Assembly (NCBI RefSeq): GCF_900101815.1
Contig: NZ_FNAO01000003.1
Location: forward strand, 475,109 to 539,108
DNA length: 64,000 nucleotides
Direction of reading: 5' to 3'
Origin: Pricia antarctica
Lineage (GTDB): Bacteria > Bacteroidota > Bacteroidia > Flavobacteriales > Flavobacteriaceae
Translations under genes and position numbers: made by a program
The notes under the pieces: model-generated
What the model was told of the DNA's origin: nothing
The model's input: the letters and a program-made list of their open reading frames with translations, nothing else
Database searches by the model: none
In this document: positions 19,642 to 28,755 of the stretch, piece by piece
Position numbering within the stretch: the first letter of the stretch is position 1
Layout of the letters: each line of letters begins with the position of its first letter

Positions 19642-20811
19642 TCAGCCATTCACAAAATCAATAACCGCCTTTGTGATAAACCTGATTTGCTCATGGTCAA
19701 GCTCCGTGTGCATGGGCAGGGAAATGACATCTTTCACCAGTTGGTTCGTTACCGGAAAATCGGCTTCGTTGTATCTTTCATCCGCGTACGCTTTTTGCTT
19801 ATGCAAGGGAATGGGATAGTATACACCGGAAGGAATATCCTGTTCACCCAAATGCTTTACGAGGGCATCACGCTTTCCGTTCGTAATGCGTAAAGTATAT
19901 TGGTGAAAGACATGGCAATCGCAGGTATCGCAAATATTTCGGTCGCAACGGCCATCGCAATAATTGACCGTTTTTGGCACAATAATGTTTTCCTGACCCT
20001 TGAACGCCGCGGAATATTTTCGGGCAGCCGCCCTTCTCGCGTCGCAGTAGCCGTCCAGTTTTGGCAATTTGGCGCGTAAGACTGCCGCCTGAATGGAATC
20101 CAATCGAGAATTGACCCCGACTACATCGTGATGGTAACGCTCGTACATGCCGTGGTTCACAATTCCGCGCAACGTGTGGGCCAAATCATCATCGTTGGTG
20201 AAAATTGCGCCACCATCGCCGTAGGCGCCCAAGTTTTTGGAAGGAAAAAACGACGTCGCCCCGACATGGCCGATTGTTCCCGCCTTTTGCTTGCTGCCGT
20301 CCTCAAAGGTATAATCGGCGCCGATGGCCTGAGCATTATCCTCGATAATATATAGGTTGTGCTTTTTCGCTAAGGCCATAAGAGCCTCCATGTTGGCACA
20401 TTGTCCGAACAGATGAACGGGAACGATGGCTTTCGTCTTGGGCGAAATCGCCTTTTCGACGGCCTTAATATCAATATTAAAGGTATCGGGTTCGACATCG
20501 ACCAGAACGGGAGTCAGCTGCAAGAGGGCAATGACCTCTACCGTTGCCGCGAAAGTAAAATCGGCGGTAATGACCTCATCACCGGGCTGCAGCCCCAGCC
20601 CCATCATGGCAATTTGAAGGGCATCGGTACCGTTGGCGCAGGGTATTACGTGCTTGACGCCGAGATAGGCCTCCAAATCCTTTTGAAAGGTCTGTACCTC
20701 CGGCCCGTTGATAAAGGCGGAAGTTTCCATTACCTCTGCAATGGCTAAATTCACCTGCTCTTTTATACCTTCATATTGGCCGCCCAAGTCGACCATCTGG
20801 ATTTTCTTCAT
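19642..20811 (-). CDS. DegT/DnrJ/EryC1/StrS-family sugar aminotransferase
   Basis: PLP-dependent enzyme of 389 residues that aminates nucleotide-linked keto sugars. The PLP lysine lies in SFFPSKNLGAYGDGG and the substrate region has NGTDALQIAM. A four-cysteine segment (CDGRCDRNICDTCDC, around 287-301) is an insert that could bind metal and is seen in some flavobacterial members. It lies upstream of galE on the same strand, about 106 bases away. Confidence 0.9.
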   Translation of the reverse strand: MKKIQMVDLGGQYEGIKEQVNLAIAEVMETSAFINGPEVQTFQKDLEAYLGVKHVIPCANGTDALQIAMMGLGLQPGDEVITADFTFAATVEVIALLQLTPVLVDVEPDTFNIDIKAVEKAISPKTKAIVPVHLFGQCANMEALMALAKKHNLYIIEDNAQAIGADYTFEDGSKQKAGTIGHVGATSFFPSKNLGAYGDGGAIFTNDDDLAHTLRGIVNHGMYERYHHDVVGVNSRLDSIQAAVLRAKLPKLDGYCDARRAAARKYSAAFKGQENIIVPKTVNYCDGRCDRNICDTCDCHVFHQYTLRITNGKRDALVKHLGEQDIPSGVYYPIPLHKQKAYADERYNEADFPVTNQLVKDVISLPMHTELDHEQIRFITKAVIDFVNG

Positions 20812-20968
20812 GTAGAAATAAGTATTGATTATCGCTTATTCGTCGATCCATCCGGCAGGCACAAATAGCCTTAGCATCCGAGTAATCCGACTACCGCAAC
20901 AAAAATACGAAACCAAGATCAAGAAGTCAGGGAAAGAAGCGTAATTTAGCCCCCCAAACCAATCGGCA

Positions 20969-22204
20969 GTGTACGCTATCTACAACCTGATCGTTAAAAT
21001 TTCATGGTTCTTCCTAAAAGTCTTGGCGCCTTTTAAGTCCAAGATCGGACTTTTCGTATCTGGACGAATGGAAACTTTCGGACGGCTTAGCACGGGCATT
21101 TCCAAAGCGGATAAAGTAGTATGGATGCATGTGGCCTCGTTGGGGGAATTTGAACAGGGACTTCCTATCATCGAAAGGTTACGCGCCGAATATCCATCCC
21201 ATAAGATTCTGATTACTTTTTTTTCCCCCTCGGGATACGAGGTCAAAAGGGATACATCGGTCGCCGACGTGGTGGTCTATCTTCCTATGGATACAAAGAG
21301 AAATGCATCCCGTTTTTTGGATACGGTACACCCGGAGTTGGTCATTTTCGTCAAATATGAAATCTGGCCCAATTACTTAAGGGAACTTGAAAAAAGGAAG
21401 ATTCCCGCTATCCTGATCTCCGCAATTTTCAAAAAAGAGCAAATCTATTTTAAGGCCTATGGTGGATTTATGAGGAAGGCCCTCCGCAAGTTCGATCATT
21501 ATTTTGTGCAGGATGCCGCATCCCAAAAACTATTGACATCCCTCCAAATAAAAAATACTACCGTTACCGGGGATACCCGTCTCGATCGTGTTTCGGAAAT
21601 TTTAGACAGCAACAATCAACTCGATTTTATGGAGGCTTTTAAAAAGGATAGGCTCTGTTTTGTCGCCGGAAGCACCTGGCCTGAAGACGAGTCCATTTTA
21701 ATCGATTACATAAATCATGCACCAAGAAACCTCAAGTATATTTTAGCGCCGCATACCATAAAAAAGGATAAAATATTAGGACTTGCCGGAGCGATTACCA
21801 AAAAGAAAGTGCTTTTCTCGAATATCGATTCAACTACCATCGGCAATTGCGAAGTGCTTATCGTAGATACCATCGGACTGTTGACAAAAATTTACAGTTA
21901 TGCCGATATCGCCTACGTGGGGGGTGGTTTCGCAACGGGACTGCACAATACTCTAGAACCGGCCGTATTCGGAATTCCGGTTATTATCGGTCCCGATTAC
22001 GAAGGCTTTAAGGAGGCTGAAGATCTTGTGGCACAAAAGGGTATCCTTCCGATTGCAGACCAATGGACGTTCGGCGAGCTGATGAAAAAAATGCTCGATA
22101 ATCCCGAGTTCCGTAAGAAAACCGGGGCTATAAATGCCACGTACATCGCTAAAAACAAGGGGGCAAGCAACCAGATTATGACTTATATTCGTACATTGCT
22201 ATAA
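20969..22204 (+). CDS. waaA: 3-deoxy-D-manno-octulosonic acid (Kdo) transferase
   Basis: Inner-membrane glycosyltransferase of 411 residues that adds Kdo to lipid A precursor in lipopolysaccharide synthesis. An N-terminal anchor (about 2-18) precedes the two GT-B domains; WMHVASLGEFEQ contains the catalytic Glu of the family and VAGSTWPEDE opens the second domain. The start is GTG at 20969, the only start upstream of the conserved N-terminus. It is divergent from the aminotransferase gene. Confidence 0.93.
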   Translation: MYAIYNLIVKISWFFLKVLAPFKSKIGLFVSGRMETFGRLSTGISKADKVVWMHVASLGEFEQGLPIIERLRAEYPSHKILITFFSPSGYEVKRDTSVADVVVYLPMDTKRNASRFLDTVHPELVIFVKYEIWPNYLRELEKRKIPAILISAIFKKEQIYFKAYGGFMRKALRKFDHYFVQDAASQKLLTSLQIKNTTVTGDTRLDRVSEILDSNNQLDFMEAFKKDRLCFVAGSTWPEDESILIDYINHAPRNLKYILAPHTIKKDKILGLAGAITKKKVLFSNIDSTTIGNCEVLIVDTIGLLTKIYSYADIAYVGGGFATGLHNTLEPAVFGIPVIIGPDYEGFKEAEDLVAQKGILPIADQWTFGELMKKMLDNPEFRKKTGAINATYIAKNKGASNQIMTYIRTLL

Positions 22205-22235
22205 CCAAACATTGCGATAACCGACAAGCCAACCT

Positions 22236-23555
22236 ATGAATTCCAAAATCTTAAGAATTTCCTTAATTGCCGCCTTAGCGGGATTTTTATTCGGTTTCGA
22301 CACCGTAGTTATCTCAGGGGCAGAGAAAAAACTCCAACTTTTATGGGATTCATCGGATGCCTTTCACGGATCGGTCGTTATCGGCATGGCACTTTGGGGT
22401 ACTGTGGTCGGCGCAATTTTCGGGGGAATTCCGACTAATAAGATAGGTAGAAGGAACACCCTGATCTGGATCGGGGTGCTTTATTCGGTATCCGCCATCG
22501 GCTCGGCCTTCGCCAATGACCCTATCACCTTTGCCGCGGCACGCTTTATCGGCGGTCTCGGGGTTGGAGCCTCAACCGTCGCCGCACCGGCCTACATTTC
22601 GGAAATCGCACCCGCAAAAGACCGGGGCCGTTTGGTGGGTTTCTATCAATTTATGCTCGTTTTCGGAATTTTGATGGCCTTTGTTTCCAATGCGTTACTT
22701 AGCAACGTTGGCGAAAACGATTGGCGTTGGATGGTCGGTGTAGAGGCCTTTCCCGCCATTATATATACCTTATTCGTGGTTACGGTACCTAAAAGTCCGC
22801 GATGGCTATTGACCAAAGACCGCACGGAGGAAGCCCGGACAGTACTTGCCTCTATAAATCCTCAACTGACCGTAGAAAAGCTAAAAGCCGATATGAACGA
22901 GGGCATCAACGAACATAGCGCCTCGGAAAATATATTTATGAAAAAGTACCGATTTCCGCTGATGTTGGCATTTTTTATCGCTTTTTTCAATCAGTTTTCG
23001 GGTATCAACGCCTTTTTATATTATGCTCCCCGAATTTTTGAGGCGGCCGGACTCGGTGAAAGTACTGCACTGCTAAGCAGCATCGGTATCGGAATAACCA
23101 ACATCGTCTTTACCTTCGCCGGTATTTTTCTTATTGACAAGTTGGGCAGAAGACAGCTCATGTATATTGGGTCATTCGGCTACATAATCTCTTTATCGTT
23201 GGTCGCGGCGGCGTTTATTCTGGAGTGGGAAGGTATGGCCGTACCCATTTTTCTCTTTCTTTTCATCGCGTCGCACGCTATTGGACAAGGCGCGGTCATC
23301 TGGGTTTTTATTTCGGAGGTATTCCCCAATCATCTCAGGGGATCGGGACAAGCCTTCGGCAGCTCTACACATTGGGTATTGGCGGCCATTATTCCATCTT
23401 CGGTGCCCTTCTTATTTACTGCAATCGGTCCGGGACCGGTGTTCGCATTCTTTGCCTTTATGATGGTCTTGCAATTGCTATTCGTCCGCTTCCTTATGCC
23501 AGAGACCAAAGGGGTATCTCTTGAAGAATTGAGTAAGCAATTTCAGAACAAATAG
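22236..23555 (+). CDS. Sugar porter (MFS, GLUT/XylE type)
   Basis: Twelve-helix inner-membrane sugar:proton symporter or facilitator of 439 residues. Family marks are GFLFGFDTVVISG in helix 1, NKIGRRN after helix 2, PKSPRWLL before the central loop, DKLGRR in the second half and PETKGVSLEEL at the end. It starts 31 bases after waaA. It lies near the Gfo/Idh/MocA-DUF1080-SusCD locus and is a candidate for bringing the released sugar into the cell. Confidence 0.93.
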   Translation: MNSKILRISLIAALAGFLFGFDTVVISGAEKKLQLLWDSSDAFHGSVVIGMALWGTVVGAIFGGIPTNKIGRRNTLIWIGVLYSVSAIGSAFANDPITFAAARFIGGLGVGASTVAAPAYISEIAPAKDRGRLVGFYQFMLVFGILMAFVSNALLSNVGENDWRWMVGVEAFPAIIYTLFVVTVPKSPRWLLTKDRTEEARTVLASINPQLTVEKLKADMNEGINEHSASENIFMKKYRFPLMLAFFIAFFNQFSGINAFLYYAPRIFEAAGLGESTALLSSIGIGITNIVFTFAGIFLIDKLGRRQLMYIGSFGYIISLSLVAAAFILEWEGMAVPIFLFLFIASHAIGQGAVIWVFISEVFPNHLRGSGQAFGSSTHWVLAAIIPSSVPFLFTAIGPGPVFAFFAFMMVLQLLFVRFLMPETKGVSLEELSKQFQNK

Positions 23556-23752
23556 GTTTGAGGCCGCTAAAACTGGGGGTGTGTATCATTCACTCGATAA
23601 ATTATAACCCACAAAAGCGAGCAACGTATCGAAATAATTTCCCGTACAACGGCAAAACATACTAAAAACTAGACAGTTAGTCGAAAAAACTAGCACCTGC
23701 AATAAAGAGCTTTTAATTTTTGCGTATCTTAGTTGAAACAATACTAACGATT

Positions 23753-23881
23753 ATGGAACGAGAACTAAGCCCTGGTGTTAAATTGCTAAATACGTTTTTA
23801 AGAATAATGATTTTCTGTCTGGTACTCATTTTAATTGCGATACCCGTCGCCTTTCTTTTGGACTTGATTGGTATTTTGTAA
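23753..23881 (+). CDS. Small single-pass membrane protein, 42 residues
   Basis: ATG at 23753 opens a 42-codon frame with a charged N-terminus (MERELSPGVKLLNTF) and one strong hydrophobic helix at about residues 17-40. A Bacteroidota-like -7 box (TATCTTAG, one to two changes from TAnnTTTG) lies 26 bases upstream and a terminator follows 80 bases downstream, so it can form a complete transcription unit. No family is recognised. Confidence 0.45.
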   Translation: MERELSPGVKLLNTFLRIMIFCLVLILIAIPVAFLLDLIGIL

Positions 23882-23960
23882 GATTCTTAAGATGTAATTC
23901 TATAAAATCAATGGTTCGTGCTTTTCGAATCGTGAAAATATTTTTTGACTTTACCCTAGG

Positions 23961-23990
23961 AAAAGACCCTTGTAGAAAGGGTCTTTTTCT
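23961..23990. terminator. Bidirectional intrinsic terminator
   Basis: An 11-base perfect stem (AAAAGACCCTT paired with AAGGGTCTTTT) with an 8-base loop. It has T-tracts in both reading directions, so it can serve the small plus-strand gene and the minus-strand Gfo/Idh/MocA gene that ends 63 bases away. Confidence 0.85.
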
Positions 23991-24052
23991 GTTCTATGAT
24001 GAAAATCAATTTCACACTTTTTGAACCTACTTAGAGGGTAATTTCGTGATTC

Positions 24053-25396
24053 TTACACCGAAGGCTCCCAACCCTCGGCATACTCTCTTTTCCACCAGTC
24101 CTTCATCACCTTTTCATTATTCGTCACTTTACCTGTGGCCGGATCTATCTTTAGGGTCTCTCCCGCATCTTGGGCCATGTTGCCCAAATGGCAGAGCATC
24201 GTGGTCACGCTGGCCTCGTTAATATCGGAATTCAAGGATTTATCTTCACGGATGGCCGCAAAAAAATTACCCACATGGTTCACGTCGAGCTGACCCTCGC
24301 CACGGGTATTCGTACCGGCGCTTTGGCCACCGCCCTCTTTTTCCTCTTTGATCAGTTTACCGCCCAGATCGTATAATCGATATCCGTCTCGGCCTAAGGT
24401 AATGATGCCTTTGCTGCCGTAGATGGTGGAACCCCTTCCGGGCTGGTCGGGCATAATGACCCCTCGGCTATGACCCGTCCAGGTGATGAATTTATCGTCG
24501 GGATATTTGAACGTAAGCTGTTGGTTATCGACAAATTCCCAATCGTCGTCATAGGTATATTTTCCGCCGAACGAGGTCACGCTATCGGGCAGGCCAACCC
24601 CTAATGCCCATCTGCAGATATCAATTTCGTGTGTACCGTTGTTGTGCACCTCGCCGGTACCCCAGTTCCGAAACCAGTGCCAATTGTAGGGATGAACATT
24701 GTCGCGATACTCTTCCCGTACCGCAGGACCTTGCCACATTTCCCAATCCAAGGTCGGCGGAACTTCGATTACCTTTCCCGTTCCGATGGAGCCCCTGTTG
24801 TTCGAGTAGTATGCCTCACCTTTGTAAACGTCACCTATAATACCCTCGCCGATTTCTTTGACCGCTAAAATAGAAGTTTTTGCGGAACGTTGCTGGTTGC
24901 CCATCTGAACTTTCTTAGCATACTTATTTTGGGCCTCGACGAGCAATCCGTTTTCATGTGGATTATGGCTACAGGGTTTTTCGACATACACGTGCTTTCC
25001 CGCCTGTAAGGCCATGATGGCCATGGGTGCGTGCCAGTGCTCGGGGGTAGCGATAAAGATGGCGTCGATATCTTTATCCTCCAAAATCTTCCTGAAATCC
25101 TTTTCCACTTTGGGGATATAGCCCATATTCTCTTGACACCAGGCATTGTGTTCTTCCAGAATTTTGTCATCGACATCGCAACTGTAAATTACTTTGGCGT
25201 TTGGGTCTTGCTTGATGGCCTTAAAATGAGCCTTCGCCCGGCTATGGATGCCGATTACCGCACAATTGATATGTTCGTTTGCACCCCATATACGCCGATA
25301 ACTCGGTATTGACATGGCGTTGATACTACCACCAAAAGCGATACCGGCCGCTCCTGCGGATGCTTTTTTAATAAAATTTCTTCTGTTTTCTGACAT
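24053..25396 (-). CDS. Gfo/Idh/MocA-family sugar dehydrogenase with Tat-type signal
   Basis: Exported NAD(P)-dependent oxidoreductase of about 447 residues. The N-terminus SENRRNFIKKASAGAAG is a Tat-like signal with a twin arginine. The Rossmann part (about 45-165) contains VEKPCSHNP with the EKP catalytic lysine; the C-terminal domain has the active-site His in GTHEIDICRW. The family oxidises or reduces sugar carbons; next to two DUF1080 domains it may oxidise the C3 hydroxyl of a glycoside. A second ATG two codons upstream (25402) is possible. It follows the DUF1080 gene in the same direction. Confidence 0.88.
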   Translation of the reverse strand: MSENRRNFIKKASAGAAGIAFGGSINAMSIPSYRRIWGANEHINCAVIGIHSRAKAHFKAIKQDPNAKVIYSCDVDDKILEEHNAWCQENMGYIPKVEKDFRKILEDKDIDAIFIATPEHWHAPMAIMALQAGKHVYVEKPCSHNPHENGLLVEAQNKYAKKVQMGNQQRSAKTSILAVKEIGEGIIGDVYKGEAYYSNNRGSIGTGKVIEVPPTLDWEMWQGPAVREEYRDNVHPYNWHWFRNWGTGEVHNNGTHEIDICRWALGVGLPDSVTSFGGKYTYDDDWEFVDNQQLTFKYPDDKFITWTGHSRGVIMPDQPGRGSTIYGSKGIITLGRDGYRLYDLGGKLIKEEKEGGGQSAGTNTRGEGQLDVNHVGNFFAAIREDKSLNSDINEASVTTMLCHLGNMAQDAGETLKIDPATGKVTNNEKVMKDWWKREYAEGWEPSV

Positions 25397-25487
25397 AATC
25401 ATTTCTATTTTTTCGGCTTTTTGAAAGATTGGATTTACTTAAGCAACCCTTTTCTTGCTGAAAGCCATGTAAGCTTTTCGCCTAAAC

Positions 25488-26885
25488 TTATTTTTCTCCT
25501 TCGGGTAGGGTTCGAATTTTTATATTCCTAAAAGAAACCAGATTACCATGGTCTTGTAAAAGAATGTGCCCTTCATCCGATTCGCCAAAATTCGGCCATT
25601 TGGCGTACTTGCTCTCGGAGACGAGTTTTTTGTATTCGGGACTCTTACGTTCGTATTCCAGCACTTTTACGCCGTTCAGCCAATGTTCAACATGCATGCC
25701 GTCGGAGACGATTCGGGCGGTATTCCATTCCCCGATCGGGTTGATCGGTTTGTCCGGATCGGCGGGAATGAGGTCGTACAACGAAGAAACGGTGCGGTTA
25801 CCATTCTTGCCCAGTTTGGCATCGGGGTGCCGCTCATCGTCCAGCACTTGATATTCAAGGCCAATAGAGGAGCCTTCGCCCTTGTTCATGTCGGTATCTA
25901 CAAAATATTTGATGCCGCTATTGGCGCCTTCGGTAAGCTTAAAGTCGGCCATCAGCTCAAAATTCCCATACAGATCTTTGGTGACGATATCACCTCCCGC
26001 AGCGGATTCTTGCCCGCCTGAGGAAAGTACGCTCAAAACACCATCCTCGATTTTCCAACCTTCTTCGGGGAATTCGTCGAGCTTTGCGCCGCGCCAGCCG
26101 TCAGTGGTTTTTCCGTCCCAAAGCAGCTTCCAGCCGTTATCCTTTTCAGATTGGGTCAATGTATTCTTCGTGGTAATCGGTGGTATCGGCGAGGGTTGGT
26201 TGTATTTGGATAGGCTGTCGGTCAGGATTTTAATGTTTTTCCACATTATTTCGGTACCTGCCTTGTTTTCCTTAGGAATGGCGTGTACTTGCAATGCGAT
26301 AAACCCTTCGGCGGTTTTGTCGTCGATAAGGTTCGCTGCCGGCACGCCGTTGATCCAGGTCTGAATGGTATCGCCAATGGCCTCGATACGATAGTGGTTC
26401 CAGTCGTTCTGTTTGAAAGCTTTTTGCGCATCGGGATTATCGGGCAAAGGATTGAGCCAGCCTCTTCTGCCCTCGTCGTAGATGCCGGCACTCCAGGCCC
26501 TGTCGGAAGGATCGATTTCAACCTGATAGCCATGCACTCTCCCATTTTGATAATAGGGAAAGCTGTTACTACGGATTTGTATTCCGGAATTCATAGTAGA
26601 ATCTACCTTATAATCCAGTTCCAAAATAAAGTCGCCGTACATTTTATCGGTGGCCATAAAAGAATTGGGCGTATCGTGTACCGTACTTCCCACAACCATG
26701 CCATCACGGACCTCGTAATTAGCTTTGCCGCCTTTTTGGGAAAAGCCGTTAAGGGACTTACCGTCAAAGAGATTGACCCAAGGGGTATCGTCTTCGGGGC
26801 CTTGGTTGCAGGCTGATAGAATCATTAAAGTGGTGAATAGGAAAAAGAAATAGGGAGTTTTTGTTTTTGGCATTTTCATTTTCAT
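25488..26885 (-). CDS. Double-domain DUF1080 (3-keto-disaccharide hydrolase) lipoprotein
   Basis: Periplasmic lipoprotein of 465 residues: hydrophobic signal with lipobox MILSAC (Cys at about 26), then two concanavalin-like DUF1080 domains (about 33-220 and 250-460), each with the family pattern starting [13 protein letters not shown] or [13 protein letters not shown]. Members of this family cleave or eliminate 3-keto-glycosides. Tandem domains in one chain are less common than single ones. It lies between the Gfo/Idh/MocA gene and susD on the same strand. Confidence 0.85.
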   Translation of the reverse strand: MKMKMPKTKTPYFFFLFTTLMILSACNQGPEDDTPWVNLFDGKSLNGFSQKGGKANYEVRDGMVVGSTVHDTPNSFMATDKMYGDFILELDYKVDSTMNSGIQIRSNSFPYYQNGRVHGYQVEIDPSDRAWSAGIYDEGRRGWLNPLPDNPDAQKAFKQNDWNHYRIEAIGDTIQTWINGVPAANLIDDKTAEGFIALQVHAIPKENKAGTEIMWKNIKILTDSLSKYNQPSPIPPITTKNTLTQSEKDNGWKLLWDGKTTDGWRGAKLDEFPEEGWKIEDGVLSVLSSGGQESAAGGDIVTKDLYGNFELMADFKLTEGANSGIKYFVDTDMNKGEGSSIGLEYQVLDDERHPDAKLGKNGNRTVSSLYDLIPADPDKPINPIGEWNTARIVSDGMHVEHWLNGVKVLEYERKSPEYKKLVSESKYAKWPNFGESDEGHILLQDHGNLVSFRNIKIRTLPEGEK

Positions 26886-27011
26886 GTTAGGGATTGATTT
26901 GATGTATTGTATCAGGTTCTTTTATATACCATCTCAAGGTACGGATTTAATAGGATTTTTTAAAAGCTATTATATTTTTTCTGACTATTCACCGCCAGAA
27001 ATTTCGAAAAT

Positions 27012-27045
27012 GCTAAAAAGCCAATACAGAAGTACTGGCTTTAGC
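27012..27045. terminator. Intrinsic terminator after susD
   Basis: AAAGCCAATAC and GTACTGGCTTT form an 11-base stem with one G-T wobble and a 4-base loop, extended by GCT/AGC on the outside; read on the minus strand it is followed by a short T run. It lies 20 bases behind the susD stop and would reduce read-through to the DUF1080 gene. Confidence 0.7.
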
Positions 27046-27064
27046 ATAAGAAAACTATGATATA

Positions 27065-28726
27065 TTATTGCGGATATCCGGGGTTTTGCGGATAGCCACC
27101 CTGAGTTCTATCGATCTGTTCTTGGGGAATAGGTCTTAGCGTATGATAATCCTGTATGTTGGCGGCAGCGGGATTGTACAATCTCGTCCGCTCGACCAGT
27201 TTACCGGTACGCACTAAATCCCACCAACGCCAGCCCTCGCCCGCCAGTTCCCGGGCCCTTTCATCCAAAAGGAAGTCAAGGTCTACGTCTGCCGCGGTTA
27301 TTTGAATGGCCACTTCCTGGCCAGCCACGGCGGCCCTGGTCCGTACCACATTGATATCATCGGCGGCACCCGCCGCATCGCCCTGTTGTAGCCTTGCCTC
27401 CGCGCGCAATAGATAGGCATCAGCCAATCGCATCAGAATAAAATCGCGTTGCCCCTGTTCTTTTTGGCGGTCCGGTCTTGTCGGATCGATCCATTTGTTC
27501 AGTGATGGAAACAACCTTTCCGAATATTCATCGTCCGTAACCACGATGTAGGGTTTGGTGTCCTGTCGGGATTGCGGCCATAAATCGTTACGCATGGGAC
27601 CGGGAATGAAGATAGCCGTATCACCAATGGCCAGTGCGGCCCTCGCTGGCTCCCCGGTATCGGGGTTAGCCTCGGTGGCATCCGCACCTGCATTGGAATA
27701 CCAAACATGTTTAAAGGAAGCATCGTACCTAACGTCGTTATCCCTATTCCATAAAGACAACATGAATTCGGTCGGTCGGTGCCTTTTCCATGGCCTGCCA
27801 TTGGCAATATCCCGTGTCATTCCACGACGGACATCGTATTCCTGCAAGAAATAAAGGTGGCCGCGATGGCCATACTCATCAATACCGCTGTCTACCTGCT
27901 CTTTGGAATTAGAAATGACAAAAATCATTTCGCTATTCATCTGATTGGTAATATCAAAAAGACTGGCAAAATTGTCTAACAAGGCGAAATCATAATTGTT
28001 GATCACATTCCCGAACAGGGTTTCTGCCCTAGCGGCGTCGTTGCCTTCGGAGAAATCGGTATAACTTCGGGTCAAAAGTGCCTTGCCCAACAAAAATTCC
28101 GCTGCCGGTTTGGTCGCCCGACCATAATCAGATTGGGAATCGGGCAAATTGGCAATGGCAAACTCCAGATCCGGTACGATGGCCTGACCGTAAATCTCAG
28201 CTTGTGGGGTTTTATTCGCCGCTATCTCAACATCGACAGTCTCCTCAAGACTAAGATGTGCGTCACCATAGGTAGTAACAATCTGAAAATAGTACAGTGC
28301 CCTTAAAAATCGGACTTCTGCAACACGTACGGTTTTCTCAGCCTCATCCATTTCCACGTCGGTAGAACGATTGATGACACCATTCGCTTGGTTGATTCCT
28401 CTATACCAGGTCTGCCAAGCAAGCTCTACGTAGTCTTCCGCCGGATTAAGGTCGGTATCATAAAAATTAAAGGATTTATGACCCCCGTCGGCACCGTTGG
28501 TCCAGATATCGGTTCCGAAGGTGGTCATCGCGAAGCCCGCTTCTTGGCCATAAAAAGGTTTTAAAAGGGCGTAGGTCGCGTTAACCGCATCTTGTAGGCC
28601 TTTTTCCGTCGTGTAGTACGAAGCGGCCGAAACATCGGTGACCAATTCTTCCTCAAGGGCATCACTACACGAATTGATCCAAAGCCCTAGAGCCAAAAAC
28701 CAAATTAAATATATCTTTCTATTCAT
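27065..28726 (-). CDS. susD: SusD/RagB-family glycan-binding lipoprotein
   Basis: Outer-membrane surface lipoprotein of 553 residues that binds a glycan and acts as a lid on the SusC barrel. Signal with lipobox WINSC (Cys at about 20), the alpha-helical TPR-rich body and the C-terminal RPIPQEQIDRTQGGYPQNPGY segment are typical. It follows susC after 29 bases. The glycan cannot be read from the sequence. Confidence 0.93.
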   Translation of the reverse strand: MNRKIYLIWFLALGLWINSCSDALEEELVTDVSAASYYTTEKGLQDAVNATYALLKPFYGQEAGFAMTTFGTDIWTNGADGGHKSFNFYDTDLNPAEDYVELAWQTWYRGINQANGVINRSTDVEMDEAEKTVRVAEVRFLRALYYFQIVTTYGDAHLSLEETVDVEIAANKTPQAEIYGQAIVPDLEFAIANLPDSQSDYGRATKPAAEFLLGKALLTRSYTDFSEGNDAARAETLFGNVINNYDFALLDNFASLFDITNQMNSEMIFVISNSKEQVDSGIDEYGHRGHLYFLQEYDVRRGMTRDIANGRPWKRHRPTEFMLSLWNRDNDVRYDASFKHVWYSNAGADATEANPDTGEPARAALAIGDTAIFIPGPMRNDLWPQSRQDTKPYIVVTDDEYSERLFPSLNKWIDPTRPDRQKEQGQRDFILMRLADAYLLRAEARLQQGDAAGAADDINVVRTRAAVAGQEVAIQITAADVDLDFLLDERARELAGEGWRWWDLVRTGKLVERTRLYNPAAANIQDYHTLRPIPQEQIDRTQGGYPQNPGYPQ

Positions 28727-28755
28727 AATATGACTGTTTTTTAAATCTATTTTTG

